Shown here: positions 55,672-64,000 of the stretch, piece after piece | Numbering within the stretch: position 1 is the first letter of the stretch | How the letters are laid out: each line of letters opens with the position of its first letter | From: Nitrosospira multiformis | GTDB lineage: Bacteria; Pseudomonadota; Gammaproteobacteria; Burkholderiales; Nitrosomonadaceae | DNA: 64,000 nt | NCBI RefSeq assembly: GCF_900111585.1 | Contig: NZ_FOHI01000001.1 | Span: 496,001 to 560,000, forward strand | Reading direction: 5' to 3' | Translations under genes and position numbers: made by a program | Notes under the pieces: generated by a model | What the model saw: only the letters and a program-made list of their open reading frames with translations | Database searches by the model: none | What the model was told of the DNA's origin: nothing

Positions 55672-57429
55672 GTGTCCTCCCCGACTCAAGTCCTTGCCCG
55701 CAAATGGCGTCCCCGGCGCTTTTCCGAACTGACCGGACAGGATCACGTTGTTCGTGCACTTACCAATGCGCTCGAACAGAAGCGTTTACATCATGCTTAT
55801 CTGTTTACGGGCACGCGCGGTATTGGCAAGACGACCATAGCGCGCATTCTGGCAAAAGCGCTCAACTGCCAGGCCGGGGTTATATCGGAGCCTTGCGGAA
55901 TCTGTTCTGCTTGTATCGAAATTGACGGCGGACGTTTTGTTGACCTGATCGAAGTGGACGCCGCCTCCAATACGCAGGTGGAAAAAATGCGCGAACTGCT
56001 GGAGAACGCGCTGTATGCTCCCACGGTTGCGCGCTACAAGGTGTATATCATTGATGAAGTACACATGCTTTCCAAATCAGCTTTCAACGCCATGCTGAAA
56101 ACGCTGGAAGAGCCACCGGAACATGTCAAATTCATACTGGCGACCACTGATCCGCAGAAGATTCCGGTAACGGTTTTGTCTCGCTGCCTGCAATTCAACC
56201 TCAAGCAGATTCCGTTTCCGCTGATCGTCTCGCACCTCAGGCATGTGCTCGAGCAGGAGCATATAAACTGTGATGCGACTTCCCTGCAGTTATTGGCGCG
56301 CGCGGCGCAAGGCAGCATGCGTGATGCCCTGAGCATTCTGGATCAGGCCATCGCTTTTGGTGAGGGAAAGATCGAAGAAGCAGGTGTGCGCGATATGCTT
56401 GGCGCGGTCGATCAGGGGTACCTGTTTGATCTGCTGGAGGCGCTGTCGCAACGAGATGGCGCACGAATGCTTGCGATCGCCGATGCGATGGAAACCCGCA
56501 GCCTCTCGTTTGACACCGCCTTGCAGGATCTGGCGACCCTGCTGCACCGTCTGACCCTGGCGCAAATAGTTCCGGCAGCGATGGGTGACGATGAACCTGA
56601 GCGGGATCGGCTTTTCCAGTTGGCGAAAACATTCGCGCCAGAAGATATTCAACTGTTCTATCAGATTGCCATACATGGGCGCGAGGACCTCGGCCGAGCA
56701 CCGGATGAGTATGCAGGTTTCACCATGACTTTGCTGCGTATGCTGGCTTTCATTCCGGAGGATTTCCTGTCAGGAGGAGGGGAGGCAGGCAGGGACGGGG
56801 GAATGTCAGGTTCTTCGCCTACAAAACCAGGGAGTGGCAAATATCCTTCGATCCTTCCACAGGCTCAGGATTCAGGTCGAACGGAGACGAAAGGCTCAGG
56901 GCGAACAGAGAGGGAAAAAGAAGGAAACTCCCGGGAAGGGAGGGCGGCCAGGAATGCTTCCACTGGTGATTCAAGGGAGCCGGCAGGGCCAGTGTCGAAT
57001 GCGCTGGAGCGCGATCCAATGCCGGTAAAGTCGGGCTCCGCACAGTCTTTCAGTCATAGCTGGATTACGATAGTCGGCCAATTGAAGGTAAGCGGATTGA
57101 CCAGAATGCTGGCTCAATATTGCGAGGTGAAGAGTTCTTCCGAGGATGAAATAGAATTTTGCATACCGGAACTCCATAAGCATTTGCTGGACAAGACCTA
57201 TCAGGACAGACTGCAAGCCGCCGTGAGGGAGTATCTTGGTAAGGCGGTGCGGCTGAAGTTTTCAGTGGGAATCGTTAACGGCATGAGTCCGGCTGAGCAG
57301 GAGAATCGTGAAAAGCAGGAGAAGCAATCGCAGGCCATCGCGGCTATCGAGTCCGATCCGTTCGTGCGTGAACTCGTTGAAAATTTCGATGCAAAACTGA
57401 TCGTTTCTTCGATCAAACCTATTCAATAG
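55672..57429 (+). CDS. dnaX: DNA polymerase III subunit tau/gamma
   Basis: A 585-residue clamp-loader ATPase. Walker A GTRGIGKT is at 47-54, the zinc site uses Cys66, Cys75, Cys78 and Cys81, and Walker B and sensor regions ([24 protein letters not shown]) are intact. The C-terminal third holds a tau-type domain. The linker at about residues 392-412 is encoded by a repeat-like DNA element (56845-56907). I looked for an A-AAA-AAG slippery site for a gamma product and did not find a canonical one. GTG start. Confidence 0.95.
   Translation: MSSPTQVLARKWRPRRFSELTGQDHVVRALTNALEQKRLHHAYLFTGTRGIGKTTIARILAKALNCQAGVISEPCGICSACIEIDGGRFVDLIEVDAASNTQVEKMRELLENALYAPTVARYKVYIIDEVHMLSKSAFNAMLKTLEEPPEHVKFILATTDPQKIPVTVLSRCLQFNLKQIPFPLIVSHLRHVLEQEHINCDATSLQLLARAAQGSMRDALSILDQAIAFGEGKIEEAGVRDMLGAVDQGYLFDLLEALSQRDGARMLAIADAMETRSLSFDTALQDLATLLHRLTLAQIVPAAMGDDEPERDRLFQLAKTFAPEDIQLFYQIAIHGREDLGRAPDEYAGFTMTLLRMLAFIPEDFLSGGGEAGRDGGMSGSSPTKPGSGKYPSILPQAQDSGRTETKGSGRTEREKEGNSREGRAARNASTGDSREPAGPVSNALERDPMPVKSGSAQSFSHSWITIVGQLKVSGLTRMLAQYCEVKSSSEDEIEFCIPELHKHLLDKTYQDRLQAAVREYLGKAVRLKFSVGIVNGMSPAEQENREKQEKQSQAIAAIESDPFVRELVENFDAKLIVSSIKPIQ
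56845..56907. repeat. REP-like repeat inside dnaX
   Basis: The stretch contains CCTTCGATCC..CAGGCTCAGG and GAAAGGCTCAGGGCGAAC, variants of the dispersed element CCTTCGACAAGCTCAGGGCGAAC. A related copy lies at 58530-58615. It is in frame and extends the low-complexity linker of DnaX. Confidence 0.65.
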
Positions 57430-57440
57430 TGGAGGTAAAA

Positions 57441-57767
57441 ATGATGAAAGGTGGCTTGGGCAACCTGATGAAACAGGCTCAGCAGATGCAGGAGAACATG
57501 AAAGCCATGCAGGAGAAATTGGCTTCGATAGAAGTTGAGGGCCAATCCGGCGCAGGTATGGTGAAAGTCGTGATGACGTGTCGTTATGATGTCAGGCGCG
57601 TCAGCATTGACAGCAGTCTCATGGGAGACGACAAGGAGATGCTGGAAGATTTGATCGCGGCAGCGGTGAACGACGCGGTGCGGCGGGTGGAATCAACGAC
57701 TCAGGAAAAAATGGCGGGATTTACCTCCGGTTTGGGCCTGCCCCCGGGAATGAAACTGCCGTTCTAA
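57441..57767 (+). CDS. YbaB/EbfC family nucleoid-associated protein
   Basis: A 108-residue DNA-binding protein. The ATG at 57441 has GGAGGT seven bases upstream; an in-frame GTG at 57429 overlaps the dnaX stop and is less likely. Family landmarks are [14 protein letters not shown] and the C-terminal [10 protein letters not shown]. The place between dnaX and recR is conserved across proteobacteria. Confidence 0.95.
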   Translation: MMKGGLGNLMKQAQQMQENMKAMQEKLASIEVEGQSGAGMVKVVMTCRYDVRRVSIDSSLMGDDKEMLEDLIAAAVNDAVRRVESTTQEKMAGFTSGLGLPPGMKLPF

Positions 57768-57829
57768 CGTGAATTCCAGATTGGCGCGATTCCGCAACTC
57801 CTGATCCTGTTGAGTAATTTTACGTTTGA

Positions 57830-58429
57830 GTGAACGCCCCGCGAAGTCTCGACGAACTGATCAATGCGTTACGCTGCTTGCCCGGTGTCGGTCCCCGGTC
57901 AGCACAGCGCATGGCGTATCATTTGTTGCAGCGCGACCAGGAGGGGGCTCGCCGCCTCGCAGATTCACTCGACTACGCCCTGCAACATGTCAGGCATTGC
58001 GAAAAATGCAATAACTTTACCGAAGAGGTCGTATGCGAGTTATGCAGTTCTCAACGGCGAGATCCTGCCTTGCTGTGCGTGGTGGAAATGCCTGCCGATT
58101 TGCTGATGATGGAGCAGGCACATTGCTACAAAGGCATGTATTTCGTGTTGATGGGGCGGCTCTCGCCCCTGGATGGCATCGGCCCTCGGGAAATCAATCT
58201 TGATCGCCTGTTGAAGCGCGCCCGGGATAATATGGTGAAGGAAGTCATTCTTGCTACCAATTTTACCGTCGAAGGTGAAGCCACGGCGCATTATATCGGG
58301 GAGATGCTGCAGAACGAGGGCTTGAAAATCACACGTATCGCGCGGGGATTGCCAGTGGGTGGGGAATTGGAGCACGTGGATAGCGGTACCCTCGCGCAGG
58401 CGGTTCTCGAGCGCAGGGAAGTCAAGTAG
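57830..58429 (+). CDS. recR: Recombination protein RecR
   Basis: A 199-residue recombinational repair protein (RecFOR pathway). It has the helix-hairpin-helix [17 protein letters not shown], a four-Cys zinc finger (CEKCNNF and CELC), and a Toprim domain with the VVEMPADL and [11 protein letters not shown] motifs. GTG start. Follows ybaB by 62 bases. Confidence 0.96.
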   Translation: MNAPRSLDELINALRCLPGVGPRSAQRMAYHLLQRDQEGARRLADSLDYALQHVRHCEKCNNFTEEVVCELCSSQRRDPALLCVVEMPADLLMMEQAHCYKGMYFVLMGRLSPLDGIGPREINLDRLLKRARDNMVKEVILATNFTVEGEATAHYIGEMLQNEGLKITRIARGLPVGGELEHVDSGTLAQAVLERREVK

Positions 58430-58529
58430 CATTTATTTCGTGAAATATTCACTCTGTCCCTTGTCTCTTATGCTGTCTTTTTATCGGTTCACTCTTCGAA
58501 AAACCCGCTCTAAGCCTGTCGGAGGATAT

Positions 58530-58615
58530 ATCCTGAGCCTGTTCGACCTTCGACAAGCTCAGGGCGAGCGGGAAGACGTAGGGTTAGTGCGAGCGGGAGA
58601 CGAAGGGCTCAGTAC
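58530..58615. repeat. REP-like inverted repeat between recR and rluB
   Basis: TCCTGAGCCTGTTCGA and CCTTCGACAAGCTCAGGGCGA face each other, with further partial copies (GCGAGCGGGAAGACG, GAAGGGCTCAG) up to 58615. It belongs to the same family as the element in dnaX. The rest of the 270-base gap shows no gene. Confidence 0.7.
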
Positions 58616-58702
58616 AAACAGTGTAAGTTTTTCTCATCCCATCCGAGCACTCGCCAGCATGGGAAACTGGAGATTGGCAGAAGGCTTGAAATTGGAGCTG
58701 CG

Positions 58703-59635
58703 ATGAAAACCCGGTCATCGCAATCACCCGATACGGCCAGACAACGCCGCTCTACGAAGACCACAAAATCTCCCGCCTCGCCAACTCCGGCAGGCTCACC
58801 CAAATCACTCCAATCGCCTGTACGAAGCCGGTCGAGGGGATCGATAAAACCAGCGGCAACAACTCAATCTGGCGTGGGTTCCACCTCCACTCAACTCGTT
58901 ACACAGAAATTGCACAAGATTCTGGCGCAGGCAGGGCTGGGTTCGAGACGCGAAATGGAGGAGCTGATCGCCAGCGGACAGGTGACGATCAACGGAAAGA
59001 CTGCCCAGGTGGGGGACCGTATCGACGCTCGAGATGTCGTGAGGGTAGGGAAGCGCGTCATTCACTTCAGATCCGCCCGCCGTTTGCCCCGCGTCATGCT
59101 CTATCACAAGCCGGAGGGGGAAATCGTCAGCCACGATGATCCCCAAGGCCGCACATCGGTCTTCGACAAACTGCCGCAGTTGAGGTCGTCCAAATGGATC
59201 GCTATCGGCAGGCTGGATTACAACACCAGCGGGTTGCTGATTTTTACCACAGATGGGGAATTGGCCAACCGACTGATGCATCCCCGCTTCGAAGTCGAGC
59301 GCGAGTACGCAGTGCGGATCATCGGAAGGCTGACGCCGGAGCAGGCAACGTTGCTGACCTCCGGTATTGAGCTGGAGGACGGCGCGGCCAAGTTCGATTA
59401 CCTGTCGGATGAAGGGGGTGAGGGCTCCAACCACTGGTATCGCGTGATATTGAAGGAAGGCAGGAACCGCGAAGTACGGCGGATGTTTGAAGCGATGGGA
59501 ATGACAGTGAGCCGCCTGATGCGGGTTCGTTTTGGTCCTATCAACCTCCCCTCACGTTTGAAACGGGGAAAGTCGATGGAATTGAACGAGGCAGAGATAG
59601 GACGCCTGCTGGAACTGGTCGGTTACAAAGCCTAA
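58703..59635 (+). CDS. rluB: 23S rRNA pseudouridine-2605 synthase RluB
   Basis: A 310-residue pseudouridine synthase. A ~65-residue Ser/Thr/Lys/Pro-rich N-terminal extension precedes an S4 RNA-binding domain (KLHKILAQAGLGSRREMEELI) and the RsuA-type catalytic domain with Asp172 in GRLDYNTSG. ILKEGRNREVRRMFEAMG is the family C-terminal motif. It overlaps the end of the convergent prmB gene by 4 bases. Confidence 0.9.
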   Translation: MKTRSSQSPDTARQRRSTKTTKSPASPTPAGSPKSLQSPVRSRSRGSIKPAATTQSGVGSTSTQLVTQKLHKILAQAGLGSRREMEELIASGQVTINGKTAQVGDRIDARDVVRVGKRVIHFRSARRLPRVMLYHKPEGEIVSHDDPQGRTSVFDKLPQLRSSKWIAIGRLDYNTSGLLIFTTDGELANRLMHPRFEVEREYAVRIIGRLTPEQATLLTSGIELEDGAAKFDYLSDEGGEGSNHWYRVILKEGRNREVRRMFEAMGMTVSRLMRVRFGPINLPSRLKRGKSMELNEAEIGRLLELVGYKA

Positions 59636-60531
59636 TGGCTGGGAAGCTGATTCCGCTTCAGCAGGAAAACAAATTCGTCACCCGCACTGGTTTCCAGCCA
59701 GGTAAATGGTGTATCGGGAAAGGCACGCTCCAAGGCTTCCTTGTTATGACCGATTTCGACAATGAGCAATCCATCATCGGTCAAATGATTTGCCGCGTCC
59801 CGTAGTATTACCTTTGTCGCCTTTAGTCCATCCTCGCCGCTGGCAAGTGCACTCGGCGGCTCATGGCGATATTCCTCCGGCAACGCTGCCATTGCTTTCG
59901 CATTGACATAGGGCGGATTGCTGACAATAAGATCGTAGCGGCGGTCTGCCAATGCCGCGAATAGATCCGACTGGATAAGATAGATCCGATTCTCCAGGCC
60001 ATACTCCTTCACATTTTTTCCAGCAACTTGCAAGGCATCCGCTGAAATATCTGTCGCATCGATGGCTGCATTGGGAAACGCATGCGCCAGCAGTATTGCC
60101 AGGCATCCAGAGCCACTGCAAAGATCCAATGCGGAATAAACTTCTGCCGGTTCTTCTATCCAGGGTGCAAGTTGTTCCCGCAGCAATTCCGCAATGAAGG
60201 AGCGTGGTACGATCACGCGTTCATCCACATAAAAATGAAAATCCCCCAACCACGCTTCTTTGGTCAGATAAGCAGCCGGAATCTTTTCTATTGCACGGCG
60301 CTCGATTATTTTCAGGACCAACTCCAGCTCTCCCGGAAGGAGGCGGGCGTCCAGAAACGGTTCCAACTGGTCAAGCGGAAGATGCAGCGTGTGGAGAATG
60401 AGATAAGCTGCTTCGTCATACGCCGAGGCAGAGCCATGGCCAAAATGAAGCCCTGCATCGTTAAAGCGGCTTATGGCAAAACGCAGTACGTCGCGGATAG
60501 TCTGGAGCTGGTTTTTGGCTTCAATGAACAT
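59632..60531 (-). CDS. prmB: Ribosomal protein L3 N5-glutamine methyltransferase
   Basis: A 299-residue SAM-dependent methyltransferase of the HemK/PrmB group. Motif I reads LDLCSGSGCLAI, and the glutamine-binding motif is SNPPYVN. FIAELLREQLAPW and ERRAIEKIPAAYL support PrmB over PrmC. It methylates the ribosomal protein L3 glutamine during 50S maturation. It converges on rluB; the small Cys-rich gene lies upstream and diverges from it. Confidence 0.9.
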   Translation of the reverse strand: MFIEAKNQLQTIRDVLRFAISRFNDAGLHFGHGSASAYDEAAYLILHTLHLPLDQLEPFLDARLLPGELELVLKIIERRAIEKIPAAYLTKEAWLGDFHFYVDERVIVPRSFIAELLREQLAPWIEEPAEVYSALDLCSGSGCLAILLAHAFPNAAIDATDISADALQVAGKNVKEYGLENRIYLIQSDLFAALADRRYDLIVSNPPYVNAKAMAALPEEYRHEPPSALASGEDGLKATKVILRDAANHLTDDGLLIVEIGHNKEALERAFPDTPFTWLETSAGDEFVFLLKRNQLPSH

Positions 60532-60706
60532 TCATTCTTGTCCGTGAGAAAAAGTAATCTTGATGATCTGTATGTCGTCCATCCGTGCGTCCTCGAACGG
60601 ATTACTCCTGGTTCAACATCTATCTTTTAATCGCTCGAAAATATCCGAAAGCGGAATTGCCAGCCGTACTATAGAGTTAACCATTAGCAACGGAAGGAGG
60701 CAAGAA

Positions 60707-60961
60707 ATGAACACCGCGAATATGCCAGGATTTAACGCAGAGGCGTCCATGTACATGGCAAGCAATACTTATCATGCTGCTCATGCAGTTTTTGCGGACG
60801 TTGCATCAGCCAGGATCATACCGCAGCAATGTAGACTGCTTTGCCAAGTGGTGTGCCCGCCCCCGCAACAGTGCTGCCCCACCGGTTGGAGATGCTGCGG
60901 GAGTTGCGAGAGCGGGCAGTGCGATGATGTGTGTGTACGTCCGGGTCAGTCCTGCCCGTAG
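60707..60961 (+). CDS. Small cysteine-rich protein with PGFxAEAS leader motif
   Basis: An 84-residue protein, family not recognised with certainty. The ATG at 60707 has a perfect GGAAGGAGG six to seven bases upstream, so upstream in-frame starts are rejected. The first ~40 residues contain MPGFNAEAS and are Cys-free; the last 43 hold 11 cysteines (42, 46, 50, 56, 57, 63, 64, 67, 72, 76, 83) in CxxxC and CC patterns with Pro and Gly. Short proteins with PGFTAEASL-type starts and variable tails occur across proteobacteria. It could be a metal-binding or disulfide-rich peptide, or a modified peptide precursor; no modification enzyme is adjacent. Confidence 0.75.
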   Translation: MNTANMPGFNAEASMYMASNTYHAAHAVFADVASARIIPQQCRLLCQVVCPPPQQCCPTGWRCCGSCESGQCDDVCVRPGQSCP

Positions 60962-60986
60962 AAATGGGTGATCTCCATTTTTATTC

Positions 60987-62168
<1,182 letters not shown>

Positions 62169-62990
62169 TTAAATTCCCCTTAACAGCTCATTGATACCGG
62201 TTTTCGCACGGGTCTTGGCATCCACCTGTTTCACGATGACTGCACAATAGAGACTGTATTTGCCGTCTGCGGAAGGCAGGCTGCCGGAAACGACGACGGA
62301 ACCGGGAGGGATACGGCCATAGCTGATTTCACCTGTTTCGCGGTTATAAATCCTGGTGCTCTGGCCGATGTATACGCCCATGGAAATCACGGAGTTTTCG
62401 CTGACAATCACGCCTTCCACGACTTCCGAGCGCGCGCCGATGAAGCAGTTGTCCTCGATGATGGTAGGATTGGCTTGCACGGGCTCCAGCACTCCGCCGA
62501 TTCCGACACCCCCGGATAGATGCACATTTTTCCCGATCTGCGCGCAGGAACCTACCGTAGCCCAGGTGTCGACCATGGTGCCTTCATCTACGTATGCACC
62601 GATATTGACATAGGAGGGCATCAGCACGACATTGCTGGCGATGAAAGCGCCTTTGCGTACGGTTGCGGGAGGCACGACGCGAAAGCCGCCATTACGAAAA
62701 TCGCGGGAACTGTAATCTGCAAACTTGGAAGGTACTTTGTCGAAATAATTGGAAAATCCACCCTTGATGAAGCTGTTGTCCTCGATGCGGAACGACAACA
62801 GCACGGCTTTTTTTATCCATTGATGGGTTTTCCATTCACCGTCTGTTTTTTCCGCTACCCGCAGTTTGCCGCTATCGAGCATCTCCAGTACCTGGGTAAT
62901 GGATTCCTTGAGCTTCGCTTCGACGTTACGCGGCGTGATCTCGGCGCGGCGTTCAAACGCTTCTTCAATCGTACTTTGGAGCTGATCCAT
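62169..62990 (-). CDS. dapD: Tetrahydrodipicolinate N-succinyltransferase
   Basis: A 273-residue trimeric left-handed beta-helix transferase of the succinylase DAP branch. Hexapeptide-repeat pattern is seen through [31 protein letters not shown] and [13 protein letters not shown]-type sequence. The C-terminus ends in a helical tail ([15 protein letters not shown]). It is 50 bases after dapC on the same strand, so dapC-dapD-dapE probably form one operon. Confidence 0.97.
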   Translation of the reverse strand: MDQLQSTIEEAFERRAEITPRNVEAKLKESITQVLEMLDSGKLRVAEKTDGEWKTHQWIKKAVLLSFRIEDNSFIKGGFSNYFDKVPSKFADYSSRDFRNGGFRVVPPATVRKGAFIASNVVLMPSYVNIGAYVDEGTMVDTWATVGSCAQIGKNVHLSGGVGIGGVLEPVQANPTIIEDNCFIGARSEVVEGVIVSENSVISMGVYIGQSTRIYNRETGEISYGRIPPGSVVVSGSLPSADGKYSLYCAVIVKQVDAKTRAKTGINELLRGI

Positions 62991-63040
62991 GGTCTTCCTT
63001 CGATTTCTTGTTGATATATCGCTGCTCTACAGGCTGCCCG

Positions 63041-64000
63041 CTACAGGCGGGATACCAGCTTCTTTATCCGCTCGGTAGCGGCGGCGCATTCCATTACGGA
63101 TGCCACCAGGGCAATCCGGACGAAATTTTCGCCAGGGTTAATCCCATGCGCATGCCGTGCAAGGTAGCTGCCAGGCAAAACCGTGACATTATAATCGCGA
63201 TAGAGCCGCTGGGCGAACTCGACGTCATTCACCGGTATTTTCAGCCACAGGTAGAAAGCCGCGTCCGGCAGCGAAACCGGTAGCGTGTCCTGTAGTAATT
63301 TGATGACTGCCTTGAATTTCTCGCGGTAGAGGCGGCGGTTTTCGACAACATGAACCTCATCATTCCAAGCCTCCTCGCTGGCCGCCTGTACTGCCGGGTT
63401 CATCGCGCTACCGTGGTAGGTGCGGTAGAGCAGGAATTTTTTGAGGATCGCCGCATCTCCGGCAACGAATCCGGAACGCATGCCGGGAACATTCGATCTT
63501 TTGGAAAGACTGCTGAATACCACCAGCCGGGGAAAGCGTTCCCGGCCCAGACGGTGGGCGGCCTGGAGCGCGCCCAATGGAGGAGAAGCTTCATCAAAAT
63601 AGATTTCAGAGTAACATTCGTCCGACGCAATGACAAATCCATAACGGTCCGAAAGCTCGAACAGATGGCGCCATTCGTCCACCGACATTACCCGCCCGGT
63701 GGGATTGCCGGGCGAACAGACATACACAAGTTGGGTGCGCGCCCATACTTCATCCGGTAATTGAGCATAGTCGAGTGAAAAATCATTCTCGGGCAGGGTA
63801 TTGAGGAAACAGGGCGTTGCGCCCGCAAGCAATGCAGCGCCTTCGTATATCTGATAAAACGGGTTCGGACAAATTACAATTGCATCGGACTTGGAAGAAT
63901 CGATCACTGCCTGCGCAAAAGAAAACAAGGCTTCGCGGCTCCCGTTGACCGGCAGGATTTCGGTATCGGGATCGATTGCCGGCAAGCCGTAGCGCTGCAT
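63041..64000 (-). CDS. dapC: Succinyldiaminopimelate transaminase (5' end cut by window)
   Basis: 319 residues of a PLP aminotransferase of fold type I; the N-terminus is beyond the window. CSPGNPTGRV is the family PLP/substrate motif, SDECYSEIYFDE follows, and SLSKRSNVPGMRSGFVAGD has the Schiff-base lysine. It supplies the amino donor step before DapE in the succinylase route. DapC and ArgD-like enzymes are hard to tell apart alone; the dapD-dapE context supports dapC. Confidence 0.9.
   Translation of the reverse strand: MQRYGLPAIDPDTEILPVNGSREALFSFAQAVIDSSKSDAIVICPNPFYQIYEGAALLAGATPCFLNTLPENDFSLDYAQLPDEVWARTQLVYVCSPGNPTGRVMSVDEWRHLFELSDRYGFVIASDECYSEIYFDEASPPLGALQAAHRLGRERFPRLVVFSSLSKRSNVPGMRSGFVAGDAAILKKFLLYRTYHGSAMNPAVQAASEEAWNDEVHVVENRRLYREKFKAVIKLLQDTLPVSLPDAAFYLWLKIPVNDVEFAQRLYRDYNVTVLPGSYLARHAHGINPGENFVRIALVASVMECAAATERIKKLVSRL

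Noticed and set aside
56905-56930. Possible slippery site GGGAAAAAGAAGG for a DnaX gamma frameshift
   Set aside because: The zero-frame codons do not form the X-XXY-YYZ heptamer (read as AGG GAA AAA GAA), and no stimulatory hairpin is clear.
60560-60706. N-terminal extension of the Cys-rich protein to 60560
   Set aside because: The extension crosses the prmB upstream region, is not protein-like, and the ATG at 60707 has a perfect ribosome-binding site.

Overview
The window looks like a chromosomal segment of a betaproteobacterium, most likely in the Nitrosomonadaceae (Nitrosospira-like). The reasons are the gene orders rimP-nusA-infB-rbfA-truB and ffs-dnaX-ybaB-recR, the complete type II secretion (T2SS) gene set, several PEP-CTERM exported proteins, and moderately high GC with short spacers. 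The genus assignment is inference; the sequence contains no ammonia-oxidation marker.

Layout. 1-2.2 kb: 3' part of metZ and a hemolysin III family membrane protein. 2.5-16.9 kb: a T2SS locus split into two divergent blocks, gspFEDC on the minus strand and gspGHIJKLM on the plus strand. Between them lie a secreted cyanophycinase-like S51 peptidase and a secreted cupredoxin/beta-propeller protein. 17.5-25.9 kb: a surface/secretion island with two very similar subtilisin-like proteases, three PEP-CTERM proteins, a decayed tandem copy of a PEP-CTERM gene end, and a lipoprotein M48 protease. The second subtilase is preceded by a well-formed cyclic-di-GMP-I riboswitch. 25.9-44.1 kb: housekeeping and envelope genes (two cyclophilins, an L,D-transpeptidase and TPR pair, cysS, EI24 protein, TPR protein, DUF488, rmuC, mtfA-glk, greB, an rRNA/tRNA methyltransferase, a metallo-beta-lactamase-fold hydrolase, acs). 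44.4-50.5 kb: the translation/transcription operon rimP to truB. 50.5-52.6 kb: two receiver-domain signalling proteins, one a GGDEF diguanylate cyclase. 52.9-54.9 kb: initiator tRNA followed by remnants of mobile DNA (integrase and IS3-type transposase pseudogenes) and an orphan ribbon-helix-helix protein. 55.4-60.5 kb: SRP RNA, dnaX, ybaB, recR, rluB, prmB. 60.7-64 kb: a small cysteine-rich protein and the succinylase-branch lysine/DAP genes dapE, dapD and dapC (dapC runs off the window).

How the parts may work together. The T2SS lies directly upstream of the first protease, so the subtilases are plausible T2SS substrates. The riboswitch on the second subtilase, and a diguanylate cyclase with a GGDEF motif and an RxxD inhibitory site elsewhere in the window, suggest that cell-surface proteolysis is coupled to the c-di-GMP lifestyle switch. 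The most unusual items are this riboswitch-protease pair with its mosaic paralogue, the decayed PEP-CTERM tandem repeat, a short cysteine-rich protein with a PGFxAEAS-type leader, and a dispersed repeat that has become part of the dnaX coding sequence.
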